Of a stretch of 64,000 bases of DNA, positions 47,201 to 61,900 are shown in pieces. Positions within the stretch are counted from its first letter, which is position 1. Each line of letters starts with the position of its first letter. Source of the stretch: Lycocorax pyrrhopterus obiensis (taxonomy: Eukaryota; Chordata; Aves; Passeriformes; Paradisaeidae). The notes under the pieces are model-generated. The model made no database searches. It was not told the DNA's origin and saw nothing but the letters and a program-made list of their open reading frames with translations. The stretch covers positions 7,164,465-7,228,464 of the forward strand of contig JACSVZ010000004.1 of assembly GCA_014706295.1 (NCBI GenBank), in the 5' to 3' direction. Made by a program: the position numbers and the translations under genes.

Positions 47201-49900
47201 CAGCCAAAGTTAAGTGTTTGGTAAAGCCTGAAATAGTTTAGCAGTCACAGATCACAACAATGCACGGAAAAAAAGCAACACCAAATTGCTTGTAGGTCAT
47301 CAGTGACAGCACTAAGCTACAAGAAGCTCCCCAGCATTACACAAAAGAAGAAAGCAACACTGCACCCACAAAAGCAAAATTGAAATGCCCCAGCAGTACA
47401 ACAACCATAGCATTCAATCTGCAAGTAGACTAAGGAGAAAGAACACCTGGTTGAAAAACTCCTGGCACAGAAGCCACTGTTTCACCTGAAGTCATGAATG
47501 CAACAGCACTCACCACAGGAGAAGTTTATCCTCTCATGGATTCCTCAAAGCCTTCTGATTTTGCAATGCTCAGCCTTGCACTACCCCGAGACATGGCACT
47601 GCCTGGATACAAGTGGTTCCACAGGCACAGAGGCACTCCTCAATAGGGAAGGCTCCAGAACTGATCAGGCATGAAATGTACAGGCACTGGTGACATTTCA
47701 GCATCCTGCCTGTCTTTCCCACAATCAGTAGCATCCAGCAAGGATACTTCTAGCATCAGAGCAATGCAGCATTCACATCCATTTCCTCAAGCAAGGAAAC
47801 AAGAAGTGAGGGAGAGCCCCTGGAGTAATCAGCCACCTACTGTTTCAAGTACTCCCTTAGGAAATTCAGATTCCTCATCTGCTCAGTTTGAGCAGACACA
47901 CAAACTTCATTCCTCCATACTTCAGGTGACACCTTAACCACCTCAGCATCCCCTCTGAAGTCCCACTTCCACATTGTGTAAGTAAGGTCAACAGTAGGGG
48001 CCTCTAGAGATCAAGGTTTGGGTCCTGAAAAAGTTTAGGGAGCAAATCAGCCATGTTTTTGCAGATGCAAGTGGAATACAAGCATCTTCAAAGACATCAC
48101 CAGCCATACACATGCACACACCCAAAGCCCCAAGCCCAGAAAGGACTGACATCTCTGATACTACCAAAATGTTTCTGAAGTAGTTGATGTTTCCCAGGCA
48201 TGTTACACCTGAAAAGTAGAACAGCCTAGCCAATAGAGCACTTGCTTCACCAAGCACCCATCACATGAAAGAAAAACTATGGGAGCAGTAAAATAAATGC
48301 CGAAGGCATCACTGCTAAAGCCACAGAACCCACAAGCTGGATAAGCAGTATAAAGCTGCTGAAAAGGTAGGTAATTGTTTTGCATCCTCCTGGCCTCTGT
48401 ACCCACCTGATTCCTTCTGAGAGCCAGGTAACAGCACTTCTGCACAGACACAGAAGTTGTGCAAAGCCTTTGAAAAAACACTCATCAGGAAATACTACCT
48501 GACTTGGCCAGAGCAGTCTCAATACTCACTGCCAAAGGCACAGGCACAAGGCATTGTGGAAGGACAACAGTTACCTCACAGCCCTGTGAGCACCAGCAGA
48601 TGCCAAGGAATGCCATGTGGGAACCAGCCTGCCACAAAGGAATATTAATGTCATCAGCAAAAGCAACCAGCAGGATTTCTGAAACTCAGAATCAAAACTC
48701 GGGGTATGGGCACAGGAGACAGGATGGCAGAAGAGGTGGCAGAGCACAGCTGTATCTTCAGGCATTTGCTAGAAAGCACAAATATGGGAAAAAGTTACAC
48801 ACACTGAAGCTGGAAAGAGCTACAAAACTACACACAGCCCGTCCTTGCTTTTACCACAGGAGCTACAAGCTGAATCTGTAAAGCAACTCAGAAGATACCA
48901 CTCTTAGAAACGCAGCTGAGCCCAGAGATTATTAGGGTTTGTTGACACCATCTTTTGAGCCCTTCAGATGCAGACAAACTACTGGCCAAAACAGCAGTAT
49001 GGACACTGTTAATTCAAGGCAGCATAGCCTTCACAGGGAACTGGTGAACAAGGACACCAACCACAGGATGCTGCCACATGAAAAAGGGTGTTCAGCGAAA
49101 CAGAATGTGGGCTCGATCCCAGTGACCTACACAGCACTGATGTCAGAAAATGCATCCACCCAAATTGACTTTCCTAAGTGTTTGTATCCATCTTTCTTCT
49201 CAGCTACACAAAAAGACAGCGACTCAGAATGTGAATGGAGCAGAGATGAAGTCACATATAAGACAATCAAATCATGAGGCACAGATCATTAAAAAGAAGG
49301 AATCCTTTCCACACTTGCAGGGTAGTGGCCTGAGTGTGGAAAATAACAGATGCTGTATGCTGGCCAGGCATGTCAAGTGATATCAACGTCACGATGAGTA
49401 AAGATGAGACACATGAGGAAGTGCAAGCAACGAAAATGTAGCCGTGAACGTAGATAAAGCTCCTAAGAGACCCTGAAGTAAAACAGGAATGAACCTACTG
49501 GCCTTGTATTAAAATGTCTTCATTATTGTAAGTAACTCTTTTGACTGCTGAGAACTCGCCAGGTAGTCTTTCATTACCACAATAATCACCATAAACATGT
49601 TTCTGTACATACAGTGTCCCAAACCATGCAGCTTCAGAAAATACATTTTTGGTTACCAAGAAAAGAGAATTCAGCTCCACCACACATCAAGAGGTCAAAC
49701 CAAATTGGCAAGTTATGAACAGCAATGACAGGCGAGTCATTTCCGACTGGAGAACATCTGGGAAGGCACTGAGCAGTGAGAGACCTGTGTTAGAAAGAAC
49801 AATGGATGAAAGAGAGGGAAACAAAAATGTGCAACAGCCAAAAGCTGTCTAGTCTGAAAAGACAGCAGCCAGAACTAAAGCCAGACACCACTTATTAAGA
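47200..49900. other. strand-asymmetric (A/C-rich plus strand) stretch, no gene recognised
   Basis: Rows sampled by eye between 48,481 and 49,020 have on average about 20 A to 12 T per 60 bases on the plus strand, with C exceeding G in the one row counted for both. Overlapping short frames occur on both strands but none has a domain I can identify. It may be an old retroelement or a transcribed region. Confidence 0.35.
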
Positions 49901-52900
49901 AATTGTTTCTATTGCCAAATCATGCACTCCTGAGTAGTGCTTTGAACAGATAAACTCTTATTCACATAACATGACTATGGTTGCATCTTTATCACTGAAA
50001 TAGCACATATGTTCACACATACCATACATATCAGATGCACACATGAATGTGGAAATTAGTGAAAAATAATTAGTGAATTAGTGGGAAAACCACCATAAGC
50101 CAATAAGCTCATAGCATCTGGACACTCTTTCAAGATCCCCTGGAGAATAAAGTCAGGACAATGTCAAATTCATAGGGAAATATCTGATTTACCAATCAAA
50201 CAAGCAGATGCTTTAAAAGTTGAGCTCACTTTATGGGTTTGTGCATTCAGATGTGCACACACGTGATGTTACAAGCAGGACGGAAACATGGTAAGTTCCA
50301 TAAGCATGTTTACTTTTTATCTCTGATAAATACAAAGGAAGTGATTCAGACTTGCCCAGAAGGCAGGGATTCGCCTGACATTATAGATGTCTGTGGTTAT
50401 GTCTAGGAGCCTTCAGACAGGTACTACTTGTGAAAGAAATATTGAAGTCAGCTTTAAAGTATTGAATTCAGGCATAGGTACCAGACTAGCTGTGGCAGCC
50501 TGGAGCTCAGCAGGGGCTGATTCATCCTGCTGGAAAGTAATCATGGTGTAATTAATGGAAACATCAGTCTTTATTTTAGGGGGTGGATGGTAAATCTACC
50601 GCACAATTTGTTAACTAAACTATATGTATGTTTGTTAAATACTTATACTTTTTGCACCAACACAAAAGGATGGTTTATTCTATTTGCAGAAACATTTTTC
50701 AGGGGAAAAAGTGACTAACAGACCATTCTTACGTGACAGGTCACAAGAAGCAGGTTTCATATGCTGAGACAAGAGGGGAACTCCACCCTGCACCCTGAGC
50801 TTCCAATCTTGGGTCTTAACCTAATGGCAAAAGTCCTCAGAGACCTTCCCAGAATTACTTCCTCTTCTCCGGTAAAATAAAGCTTCTGCTTCTCTTGGTT
50901 GCTCTATCCTTCTTTTGGGACACAGTAAGTATAAACAACAAACGTCTTTAAAGTGCTTCATCTTCTGCACAGGGAAGGATTAATCCCTGAAATTAATTTT
51001 ACCAGCAGCATCTCAAATGAAAACCGGGGGCACTGTCTCCACCAGCACTGCATTCAGAGCAGCATAGCTATTGATTTAGCTCAATTATGTTTTAATGTAA
51101 CATTTGCTTTGTTAAACAAAGCTCAGAATCTTGCAGTTAATGGCACTGGCCAAACGACCTCAGTCCAAAGATGCCACTATCTGAGGTGAAAGTACAGCTG
51201 CACTGTCCCATGCTGCTTCTCACCCAGCGCCTGTCCGCTGAGGAGCCAACACAGGTCACCTTCTGATGGCTACATGACATACTCCAAGTTAGCTCAACTC
51301 TTTCTACAAGGCACTGAACCGAGCCACGTAGTCCCATCCAAGGCTGCTCTCCGGTGTTCCAACCAGCAGATTTTGAATTGGCTCTTGCTCCCCACAGAGC
51401 TGTGCTCCTGTGTGTTCTGGCACAGGACAGCTCAGCAGCTGGGCATCACCAGTGTTGCAAGCAGACTATCAGGCTAATGCCCAGGAGATTTCAATGAGGT
51501 GGGCCACAGCCAGCTACTCCCAGCCTTTCTCAGGGCACCCCTACTCAACAGGCACAATTGCTTTTATTTTTGAAGTTGACATTCACCACCACAGATGTTA
51601 AGACAGAAACACAAATGCAGCATAAAAACCGTGCCTATACAACACCAAACAGCCAAAATATCAACAACATGCTGCCTTTTTATCTAGACATCAGTCATTT
51701 TAATTGCCTTACACAGTGAAGTTCTGGCTACCCACTTAAGCTTCTGGACACCTTGGTTAAGTACTTAACGACACCAGTAGCTCTAACAGGTGAGCCTATC
51801 CTTCAGTATTTTCCTTCCTATCATGAGGGCTCAATGTCCTTCTCCCCTCAGCCCACTGCAAGGCATTTCTTTAATTTCTTTGGGTCTTTACAGAACAAGA
51901 TGCACTTTCAGATAATGATTCTGAAGGAGCAGGAGAACCAGAGTAAAACAAGTGCAAAAGCACATCAGCAAATAAAGTATGAAAGTTTTAGTATTCATTC
52001 AAAGCCATAAGGGTATAAAGGATTTGGGGAATTAAGACATATCCTTCACACCAAAGATCGTCAATTTAATGCAGACAAGTTATAGCAAGAGTTGACATTA
52101 GAGAAAGGCAAGATGACACTGCAGTGAGATCATCAAGGACTAATGCTGCCTTTACACTGGGGCAGATGGAAGACTGGGATGTTTAAAATCCCTTCAAAAT
52201 ACTTTCAAGTCAAGCTGCTACATGAGATGGAAACAGTGCAGGTAGGAATATACTACGTGGGGTTTTTTTCAGGTACATATACATTTTGGACTGAACTTCA
52301 ACAAATAGGAGGTTGCAGTGAAGAGACTGACAGACTTAATAGCAACACAAAACCCAGCGCTAGATTTCTTGGTCAGGTTGGATGGGTGCCAGGGAAAGTA
52401 GGGCAAAATATTCCATTAACTTTCACTTTCACAATTCCAGGGTTATTCATCTTTGAGAAATGTAATAAGTTACACAAATGTATACAGGTGTCCACCTAAA
52501 ATGACTTGTTTTGAAACTCCCATACCTTAATATTACAACTACATATACAAACAAATGCTACATGGCCGATACAGGATCTTCGGACCCACAAGGAGGAGGA
52601 CAGTAGTCAAAGTGTTTACATGAATTGAACAAAGGGTCAAAGGAAAAAAAAAAGGCAATTTCATTTCAAATACATTTAGGGCTTTCTCATTAGGCCATGA
52701 AACTCACAGGTATTAATCATGAAAATAAATGTTCCTTGCCCCTAGGTGCGACACAGTTCTTACACAAGAGAAATGACCAATACAACTCTTTCTCTGATCA
52801 AATTACTGAAGATGAAATGAATTTTAAAACAATATCCCGGGTGGATTATGCATTTAGCTACTTAAGAAGAGACTTTGTAAGGACCCCCATTTATTACTTT

Positions 52901-55900
52901 GAAAAGCCAAGCTAGTTGCTGCCAATAATTAAGGCACAGTCTTGTTCACATCTCACCTTACAGGCTTTGGAGCTGAAGAGCCCATGGATAATAGCCAGCT
53001 GCCTTATTGGACCTCACACTTTGCTTTGAAAAGTTTTGAAACAAAAGTAAAACCAGGTAAAGTAGATGGTGTCATTCATCAGCACTTTATTATGGGGACT
53101 TGTTACAGGAAAACAATAAATCTTTACTACATTGCCTTTAAAAAAAAAGATAGAAAGAATCCTATACACGTGTACTTACCTATACATTATATGTAATCTC
53201 ATGAAAATAAAAAAAAAAATATCACTGAAAGGCAGATGTTTAATTAGCTCTAGACCCACAATTTAATAGGATTTCATTTAGGCTGGGCTTCTCACGAGTA
53301 TAAAATGGAGCGTGTGATGTATATTTGCAGGATTAGGGCTCGTGGGCTGATTGCCAGACCTACCCTACAGCTCCACTGGGGTTGCGTGCAGACAGCATCT
53401 CACACACTGCACCCTGCACGAGCAGCTCCGACACCCAGACAAGGCTTTGTGCCACTCAGCTACCTCTGAGGCTGCTTCCTTTACTGTACTCAGCCAGCCC
53501 AGGACACTGAGAAAAATCCAACAACCACAACTCACATTCCAAAAATGCCAGGGGTTTGGTTATAAACCATGATAAGAGCAGCCAGTTAAGAAAAGAGAGT
53601 ATCTTTTCTACTTGAACTGTACCTCTTGAGCTCTTCAAGCCTTAGTCATTGAAGTCTCATTATGTTTAGGACAGATTTTTCAAGCTTTCCTTCATAAAAT
53701 GAGAGCTAGAAAGTGTAGAATGAAAGCTCTATTTTCAGAAAACTCACTGAACTTCAGTATGAAAAAAACCCAGACAAACAAAAAACCCACACATGGTTGG
53801 AAATAAGATCATGAGCAAAAGCACTACTGTTCTTTAGCTCAGAGTACGGCTCTGTACCCTTTCCAGCTCCTCTCAGCACTGCTCCTGCCCTGCCTTTCTC
53901 CTCTCCATGTTGTACATCCCTGACCTCCTCCTTGCACCTAGAACTGGCATTTGTCAAATCTCACAGTAAGACATCCCAGGATGAGTTCAGCTGGCAATAT
54001 GAAAGCTTTTCTGCAGGTTTAGGTTCTTGAACCTACCTGTGTTAGCATGAGACAAGCTCCTGTGCCCGTGTACAGGAGGCAGGGGGGAACTTCAACAGCA
54101 CCAACTAGAGAGGCTTCAACTGGTCTAGAATCACAATTACATTTAGCCACAGCCCAGCAAATCCAAAGCCACCAGTATTCAAGTGTCCAGCAGAGTAATT
54201 ATCCACCTAGAAGAACATTTTCAATTTCTAAAAGGTATAGAACCAAGCTCCTCTTTCAGATGTGCCAGTGTAAATCAACAGCAGAGCCCATGACAGCAGC
54301 AATCTGTTCAGATCTACCTCAGAGTAATTGACAATAGCTTTTGGCACAGCTGACAAATTCAAGCGGGACAGGGTTTTAAAACCACATCTGAAGTTCCTAC
54401 TGCAAGTGCTGTTACGTGAACTTCTCAGCAATTACACCACCACCTCAGTAATTACAACAACTTATGTTTTAATTCAAGCCAGTCTCAATTAAGTGGAAAT
54501 TCTGTGGTAACATGATTAATACCCAACAATCAAGTAAATAGTTTCTTACTAATCTATGTCCACATAGCAAAGCCATGAGCTAACCAGTGTTGGGTGAACT
54601 CCGAGCTTTGACAGAAGATTTTCAGGGCACTGAGAACCTGACCTGTTTCTCCCAGAAATCTTAAATCTATTCTTTCAAAACACTGACCCAGGGAAAGCAC
54701 TGCAGGAGCCGTAACCAAGTTCAGCATGTGGCTCTTCCCGGGATAGAAGCGACAACACAACAGCAAGAAATTCTCAAAGCAAGATGTATCACTGGGAATA
54801 TTCAGCTGGGCTTCCAAGCAGTATCAAAGATTCACAAGTAACAGCAATACAAAAATGATGGAAATTCACGGGGCACTTCAGAGTTGGGATAATTCATGCA
54901 AATTCCAGTTTGAAGAATTAAGACTGTACTGATTCCAAATAACCACTAATCAAATGTGTTTCATTCCTTCTGAAGTGTGGTAGAGCCTCACAGCACCATC
55001 AACCAGCTGCATGTTTGGGTGTTAGGTGACATAATCAATCTACCCCATTTTCAGAGTGTTACAAGATTAAAAAGCATTATATTAATGAAGAAATTTTCAC
55101 TTAAAGGGAGTAGCGGTGACAGCACAGAGGGGAATGTTTGTGTGTGGTCTTCTCATCAATGTTTCCTTGCCCTTTACGACAAGGCAAGCCTTAAAATTAA
55201 AAGAGTGAAGAGGAAAGCACAGAGGAGTTACTATGCTGAAGTATTCCAAATAAAAGGAAAAAATGGAAAATGGTACCAAAAGGAGTACATGAAATTAAAC
55301 AGTGAACTTTTATAGACAACCTATAAGAGAAACTATATGAGGATCTACAGAATAATTAGTTCTAAAGTTAATTCATATGCTTATACAGCACTAAAATATA
55401 ACGTGGCTATTCCTGGGGGTTTTCCATTTTTGTTAACTTTTTAACTAAGGACAAAAATTTTAAAGGCACATTAAAATTATCATCTATCACTAAATTACAT
55501 ATTATACAAATGTAAATGTGATCACACCACACTTAAATTCTTATAACAATAAACTATTCTGTTTTCTTCCCCCTGACATTTACAAAATTCATTTGGAGGA
55601 GTAGGATATACCTTACAGAGATTAGTGATAAATCATGTATTTTTAATGAATATCAATAGGAGAAACCCCAGGACATAACCCACCATCTAATTTGATTAAA
55701 CTGTGCTTAAGGCAACACCACCTTTCTGGCTGGGGAATAGCACTATAATGACTTTGTGAGCATTATTGCAGGCTGTTTTAATGATTTAATGAACTGACTC
55801 TATATTTAGTTCAATAGCCTTAAAATGATTAGTGTTTAAGAAAAATTAGCTCACTTTGATCTGATTCTATTTGATAGTAAGTTTAAATAACCTAACCCTT

Positions 55901-58900
55901 CAAAACACAGTGGAAAAAAATTCCTAGAATCACAGCCAGCTAACTGCTAGAAAACATTATGGCAATCATTAATAACAGTTCATTTATGTTTAGCTACAGC
56001 ATATGGAATGACATACTCATCCCCCAAGATGGAACACAGCAGCATATATTAAGTTGTATCATATTATTTTCCTGTGGTTTTTTTAATGTGAAAAACGAAC
56101 CAAGAAAAAAAACTCCCTCCTGTATGCTCATGTAATGCAAAAAATTTTTCCTTCATCAATGGTTCCACTTAAGAATTTTAACTTGTGGGTCCAGTGTATG
56201 GTTCTGTCTCATCTAGAGACTGGAAAACTGTGTTGGGATTCTGGAGGCACAAGCTATGCTTGATGGCATTAGTCAGTGCCGGCAAGTTACCTGAAGTGCT
56301 CAAGCCATGAATGCAACACAGTCGTGCTGCTGAGAAAGGGAAACAAAAATACGCCATAGTGCTAAAAATAACACTTCCAATAGGAAGCTTACAAAATATA
56401 GAACTAAATTGGAGCTGAGTTTCTGCAAGGATGAAGGCAGAAACATCCACTCTACAGGGTTCTCTGCACTTCACCTGTGCAGACACTGTGATCCTTTTGT
56501 GATCCAAACCATCCCTGGTATGTCACATGAGCACACTCCCTATACCAACCTGCTAGAAGCAAGACCACAAACATCCAAAATTATAACCCACTGTGCAAAT
56601 TCAAAAGCAGGCACCCAATTCAAGCAAGAATCAAACCTAGATGTCAAATTCTTCTCAAGAAGCAGCCCTAGCAAGGAGATCCTTCGCTGGTTGTAACAAA
56701 CACAAAAGGGGAAATGCCAAGTACAAGCTAAAATTAGAGACTAGTGCAAGACACCCTCAGACCTTGTGTTATGATTTTCCACTTTCCTTTCCTAACACTA
56801 TAATCATGAACTGGTCCTTGGGTTTTCAGTCTTAAGCAGTTCACCTAGCCTTTAAAGTGAGCTCCAAATTGATGGGCAGCAAACACCTTCCTCTCCCCAG
56901 CGAAGAAGTGCAAATGAATTTGTTGCCAGTTGAACCACTGTCGTAGCCAGCAAGTTGCAACAGAAATCCAGGAGCTGATCCCATCACCCCAATGAACATT
57001 CTTCCCATGTCCTTTTACAACTTGCCTGATCGTGTCCCTTGCAAAGTACAAGAGTTCAATTTGTTCAAAAGGAATTACTCGGTGGTGTTTATCTATACAA
57101 AAAATGTTTGGGTACATCCAGAACACTCATACTGCTTTTCCTTATGGTTATTCCTCCATGTCTCAATGCTCCTGATTTCCAGCCATCCATCAGAAACTGC
57201 ATGCCAGGTTCTCCCTGAGGTTGGCTTTCCACATTATTTTATATAATCTGTGTTCCTACAGTATTTTTTCCCAGACCTCTGATTTTTACTGTGTTGGTCA
57301 CCCTTTACGTTCAGTGAGTACTTTCCAATGTTTTATGTTTCCTGTAGAAAAATATGAGACCACCACTTCCATTTGAGACTCACAGGACTGGTCAAAATCT
57401 TCATCATCAATAGATTTGATTTATATCAGGATTTGGGTTTTTTATTCTGCCAACTCTTCCTCAAGCTGAGGACAACTTCCAAGAAGTTCCAGCCTTTCAA
57501 ATTTTTATTAGAATCTAATCTAGAACCTAATTTTTATTTTATTAGAATAAAGTAATAAATAACATCCTGCGGCAGTGACACTCAGTAAAAGTTGTGTCTA
57601 CCCGCATGTTCCACTTTAATAGGATTTATCATCAACAAGTTATTGAATAGAAGATAATAGTTATCATATATGCAAACTGGTATCTTGGTAAGAGTACAAT
57701 TACTCTAATTCTGCTCTGAGTTCCAACATGAAACATGTCAAATAGTTCAATAAGGCACACGTTGTCCAAATGACACACTTGTATTACTAAAGCACTGACA
57801 AATTGAGTTAATTTTCCCTTTCTGTCAAAAGCTACGATCAGATTGACATAGTCCCATGGAACACTCCAATTTCCACTAAACTGCATTTTCTAACAGAAAA
57901 CTGTTCCATAAAAAAAAAAAAAAAAAAAAATCAGTCAGCTCTAATGTGCCTGAAGTCTATGCAATTAAAAAAGTTTCTAAATATAGCTTTAATCATGGCC
58001 GACCCCAATCTTCTCAGAAGTCCTTGCCCTCTAGGCCATCCCAAAGGGATGGGAACATCCAGTAACAAGCCAAAAGTCTCATGACAGTGTATTGACCCCA
58101 TTTGATATTTATCTCTAGCCATTTGTGAGAGCTTCCCATGAGCTTAATTAAGCTCATTCATTTCCACAAATTGTGGCATCCTAGAAAATATCAGACTTTC
58201 CTTTGATAGATGAGATTCAGATGTGGAAGTCTTATGGGAGGCAAGGTGTCTCTCAGGCTATTTGACAGAGTAGCTCATGAAACAACTTATCTCATCCCTC
58301 CCCTCCACAACGTGGAAGTGGAATGCACGTAGGATTGTGCCCTGTCCAATGCAGACCACAGCAAAGAGCCACTTGCTACAAACTGGGAAAAACTCCCCAC
58401 ATTGTGGAGAAGCTGAGCCCTTTAACTACAGATGCAGAATTGCAAAGCCACAAAACAATTTCTGTCCTTCAAGGCGATAATTAGAATGAAAAACTCTTGC
58501 AACAAGAAGCAAAGATCTGAGAAGCAAACAGGGTGAGTGTTTCTACACGTGGCATTTGGGTTTGGCTTCAAGTGTCATCCTTGTCTTTCCTACATTATAT
58601 TTTACTATTTCTGCTATATTTGACTGCCCTTAGGGAATTTGTTTGGTGTAACAAAGCCCATTTGAGGGCACACTGTAACAGCCTTCCGCTGTGCAAAAGG
58701 CTGCTGCAAAAACTCACTAGTTATTCCACATAGATAAGACAAAATACCAGGTAAAGATAATCAAACATGAACAGAGGAAAGCAGGAAGACTCAGTCTTTA
58801 TCATAATGGCTTTAAAGAGAAGTCAGACAAACTTCTGTCTCGAATAACAGGTAAAATTGATCCCGCCTCAGGGCAAAATAATAAGCTAGCAAATCCCTCA

Positions 58901-61900
58901 GAGTTGCTTCAAGTTGGGATTTTTTTGTTGTTTGGTTGTGGGTTTTTTTAATTTAAGAAAATCCATGATAACTGCAGGCTGGAAAAAGTGTACCTTAGTA
59001 TCCTGTAAAAACCATTTCTTAATATCAAACATAAGTAGAAAAAAAAAAAACCTATTTCCCTAACGCAGCAAAAGATTTTTTTCAAAAAATCTACCTTTCA
59101 TTTATTTCCCACTAAAACATTCAATCACAAAGTACAAGCCTAAACTTTGTTGTTACATACTTTTCTCCCACAAGTGTTTTCCTTTACAAAGCTGCTTCAA
59201 TCTAGTATGTGGTCAGCTGAAGACCAGTGCTAATATAACAATATTTTCATTTCTTGAGTATATTTAAGCACTTTGTTTACTTTGGAATTTTGGTTCATAA
59301 TTCCTGTGATATCCTAATTGCTCCATTTACCTTTAACATATGTGCACAGAGTCCATACCAAGGAGTTCAGGCACTTCATGGAAAGGAAGAGCATTTGGTC
59401 ACCACTCTGCTACCATCATTCCTAATTTTTCCAGCTCATTTAACACCTTTTCTACTGTTTTATGCACATTGAGCACCAGTCTCATCTCAGCTGTGCTACC
59501 ACCATTATACCTCATCTAACCCGAAAAACATTTTCATCTTGGGGTCCTTCAGTTCATCCAACACCTCAAAGAAAAGCTTTTTTTCCACCCTTCATATCTG
59601 GATCATGAACTATCTTACTACTGTAGCACAAATAGAGATCTGGTTTCTCCAGTGCACAGACGTTCAGGATTTCCAGTGCTTTTGTCATTCTGAGGTTACA
59701 GTGCAATCTATTTACCAAGTTGTGTCCCTGGAACAGGACATCACCAGTGGCACCAAACACCAAATGACACCCACGTGAAGGCTCTTTCCCCACAGGAGTT
59801 AATTAAGTCATTTGTAGCCAAAACAGCCTTTTTTCTTTAATGTTTCCTTTTTCTAGATATAGCTTACCTGGAAAAGTGCAACAGATGTAAAGCATCCCGA
59901 TTTTATACTTTGCTTTTTTATTATTTGACTCAGACAAACTCCAAGTGGCAAGATAAAACATTTCACGCAGATGAAGGTACTTGAGGAAGCTACCTAAAAA
60001 TAGTAATGTTTAATGTATATAGTGACTAAAAATAGTCCCAGAGTCAGCAGGTATTGAACAGCTACAGAAAATCTCAGCCATAAGGATCTGTTTACACAGA
60101 TACTTCTGTCCCAAGACTGAACAGTATTTAAAAAAAAAAAAAACAAACCACCATACAAAACACATCTGTTTGAGGGCTTTTGTATTGTTTTTTTCCCCAA
60201 TTACTAATATATTTCAGGACACAACATGGGTGCGACAGATGAAACCATGACTGAAGGGGAGGGTGTGAGAAATAGAGCAAGAGAAGCAATTTTGCTGCTC
60301 CATATCTTGGCCTCATACCTACAAAAATAAATGGCTTGTGGACAGCTAACCTCAGGTCAGCAAAGCTTCCACTATTAAGTCATTCCAGCTGGTAGGGATT
60401 TCCCAATTCCCCACTTACAGGAGCCTCTCAAATTACCGTTTCAAATTCATGCAGATCCGGGATTCCAGATACCGATTTTAGAACAGCAAACAAAAAAATA
60501 CTGTACCATTACACCAAAAAAATCCTAACCCGAGCTGTAAGTGCAATTACAACAGCAATATCTCCAGAAAACTACACGCTTCCTATATGAAGCTTTCAGG
60601 TACGAGGGGCACACAAAGAAGTCAAAATCTGAAGAAAAGTGAGAGCCAACCTTATTCTGTCAACATTGACCTATTTTGTTCAGGTCTAACAGCTCAAAAA
60701 GCTACAAATATGGTGAAACCTGGATTGTAAAACCATAACACTCCTCAATTACTTTTCGTTGGCCAGACAGGCAAACCTGTCATTTGACAACACATCATGA
60801 TCCAAGATAGTAAACTTTATCACTCAGGGGTCATGAGAAAATGGCCACAGGTACAGCTTGCTAACCTTCCCTAGGTAATTTTTCACAGTTATCATCCAAA
60901 AAGCGTAAAATCATAAAAGACATGTTATCTTTGAGCTCCGTTTATTGTAACATGGGTGAGATTCCCTATAAAACCACTTACTAAGTAACTGCTGTGTGTT
61001 TTTCAACACAGAGAGTCAAATCAGTAAAACATCTTCTTGACAGTGTGTCAGGAACAAGACGACACCTCTCCTCTCAGAGACCAACACATTATTTATCATT
61101 CTGCTCTGACTTACCTTTTCTTCCCGCCCAGCACTAGCTCCAAAAGCACGTCCCTGCTTGGTTTCTTAATACAATATTTGAAGACAAAGCTAAGCCAGGA
61201 GTTCCAGAACTTGCTTCACATTTTCCCAAATGCCAAGAATCCATCGGAGTTTTGCTCTTACCTTTAAGTAGACGCTTGATCACAAAATTTTCACTTACGT
61301 TCATCTTCTTGTGAAATCAATTGAGCAGTTTCTGTGGGGGAGTTTGAAGAACAAATCAACTTAATTTCTCAGTTCCCCGAATAAAGTTTTGTCTTCATAA
61401 AGTTTTGCACTACGTTCACTGTAGGGACAAGTTCAAAGACCAGTTTCAGGGCTCCCTGGATTACCCTCTCAAGGATTTTGGTTTTTTCCTTCCCCTTTAA
61501 ATGAAATCAAAGTCTACAGAACCATGGTTTCAAATGAAGGATGTCCAGCAGCCCATGTGGAAATTCACAGCCAAATTAACATGCAAATATTGACACTTTT
61601 GATACCAAATTTGAACTCTGTACAGAATCAAGTTCTAATTTAGTATTGAAACCTCTCATGCTGACTCTTTACTTAAACTGAAGTCCATCACACTGCTGAG
61701 AAAAGTTAACCCTTGTATTCCAAAGATGTATTAAGAGGTAATAAGAACCATGCATCTGACACTTCTTTTGGAAAAAAAATTACCACAAGCTGAAAAGTGC
61801 CTTAACCAGTTCATCACTGGCTCAAGTTAAAACAGGAAAGTGTTGGAGTGGTGTGTATTCAGTCTCCTCTAGAACTGGACAGACACAGAACTCATTAATA

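Noticed and set aside
56845..57126. 93-codon minus-strand frame with non-repetitive, protein-like composition
   Set aside because: I recognise no family, see no clear splice sites or neighbouring exons in phase, and the length is compatible with chance. A translated database search would settle it.
57910..57930. A21 run considered as the tail of a processed pseudogene
   Set aside because: The preceding sequence shows no recognisable coding relic or polyadenylation signal, and no target-site duplication was found by eye.
59566..59793. 75-codon minus-strand frame considered as a possible exon
   Set aside because: No recognised domain and no convincing acceptor/donor pair. It does not match the PAPOLG N-terminus expected from synteny.
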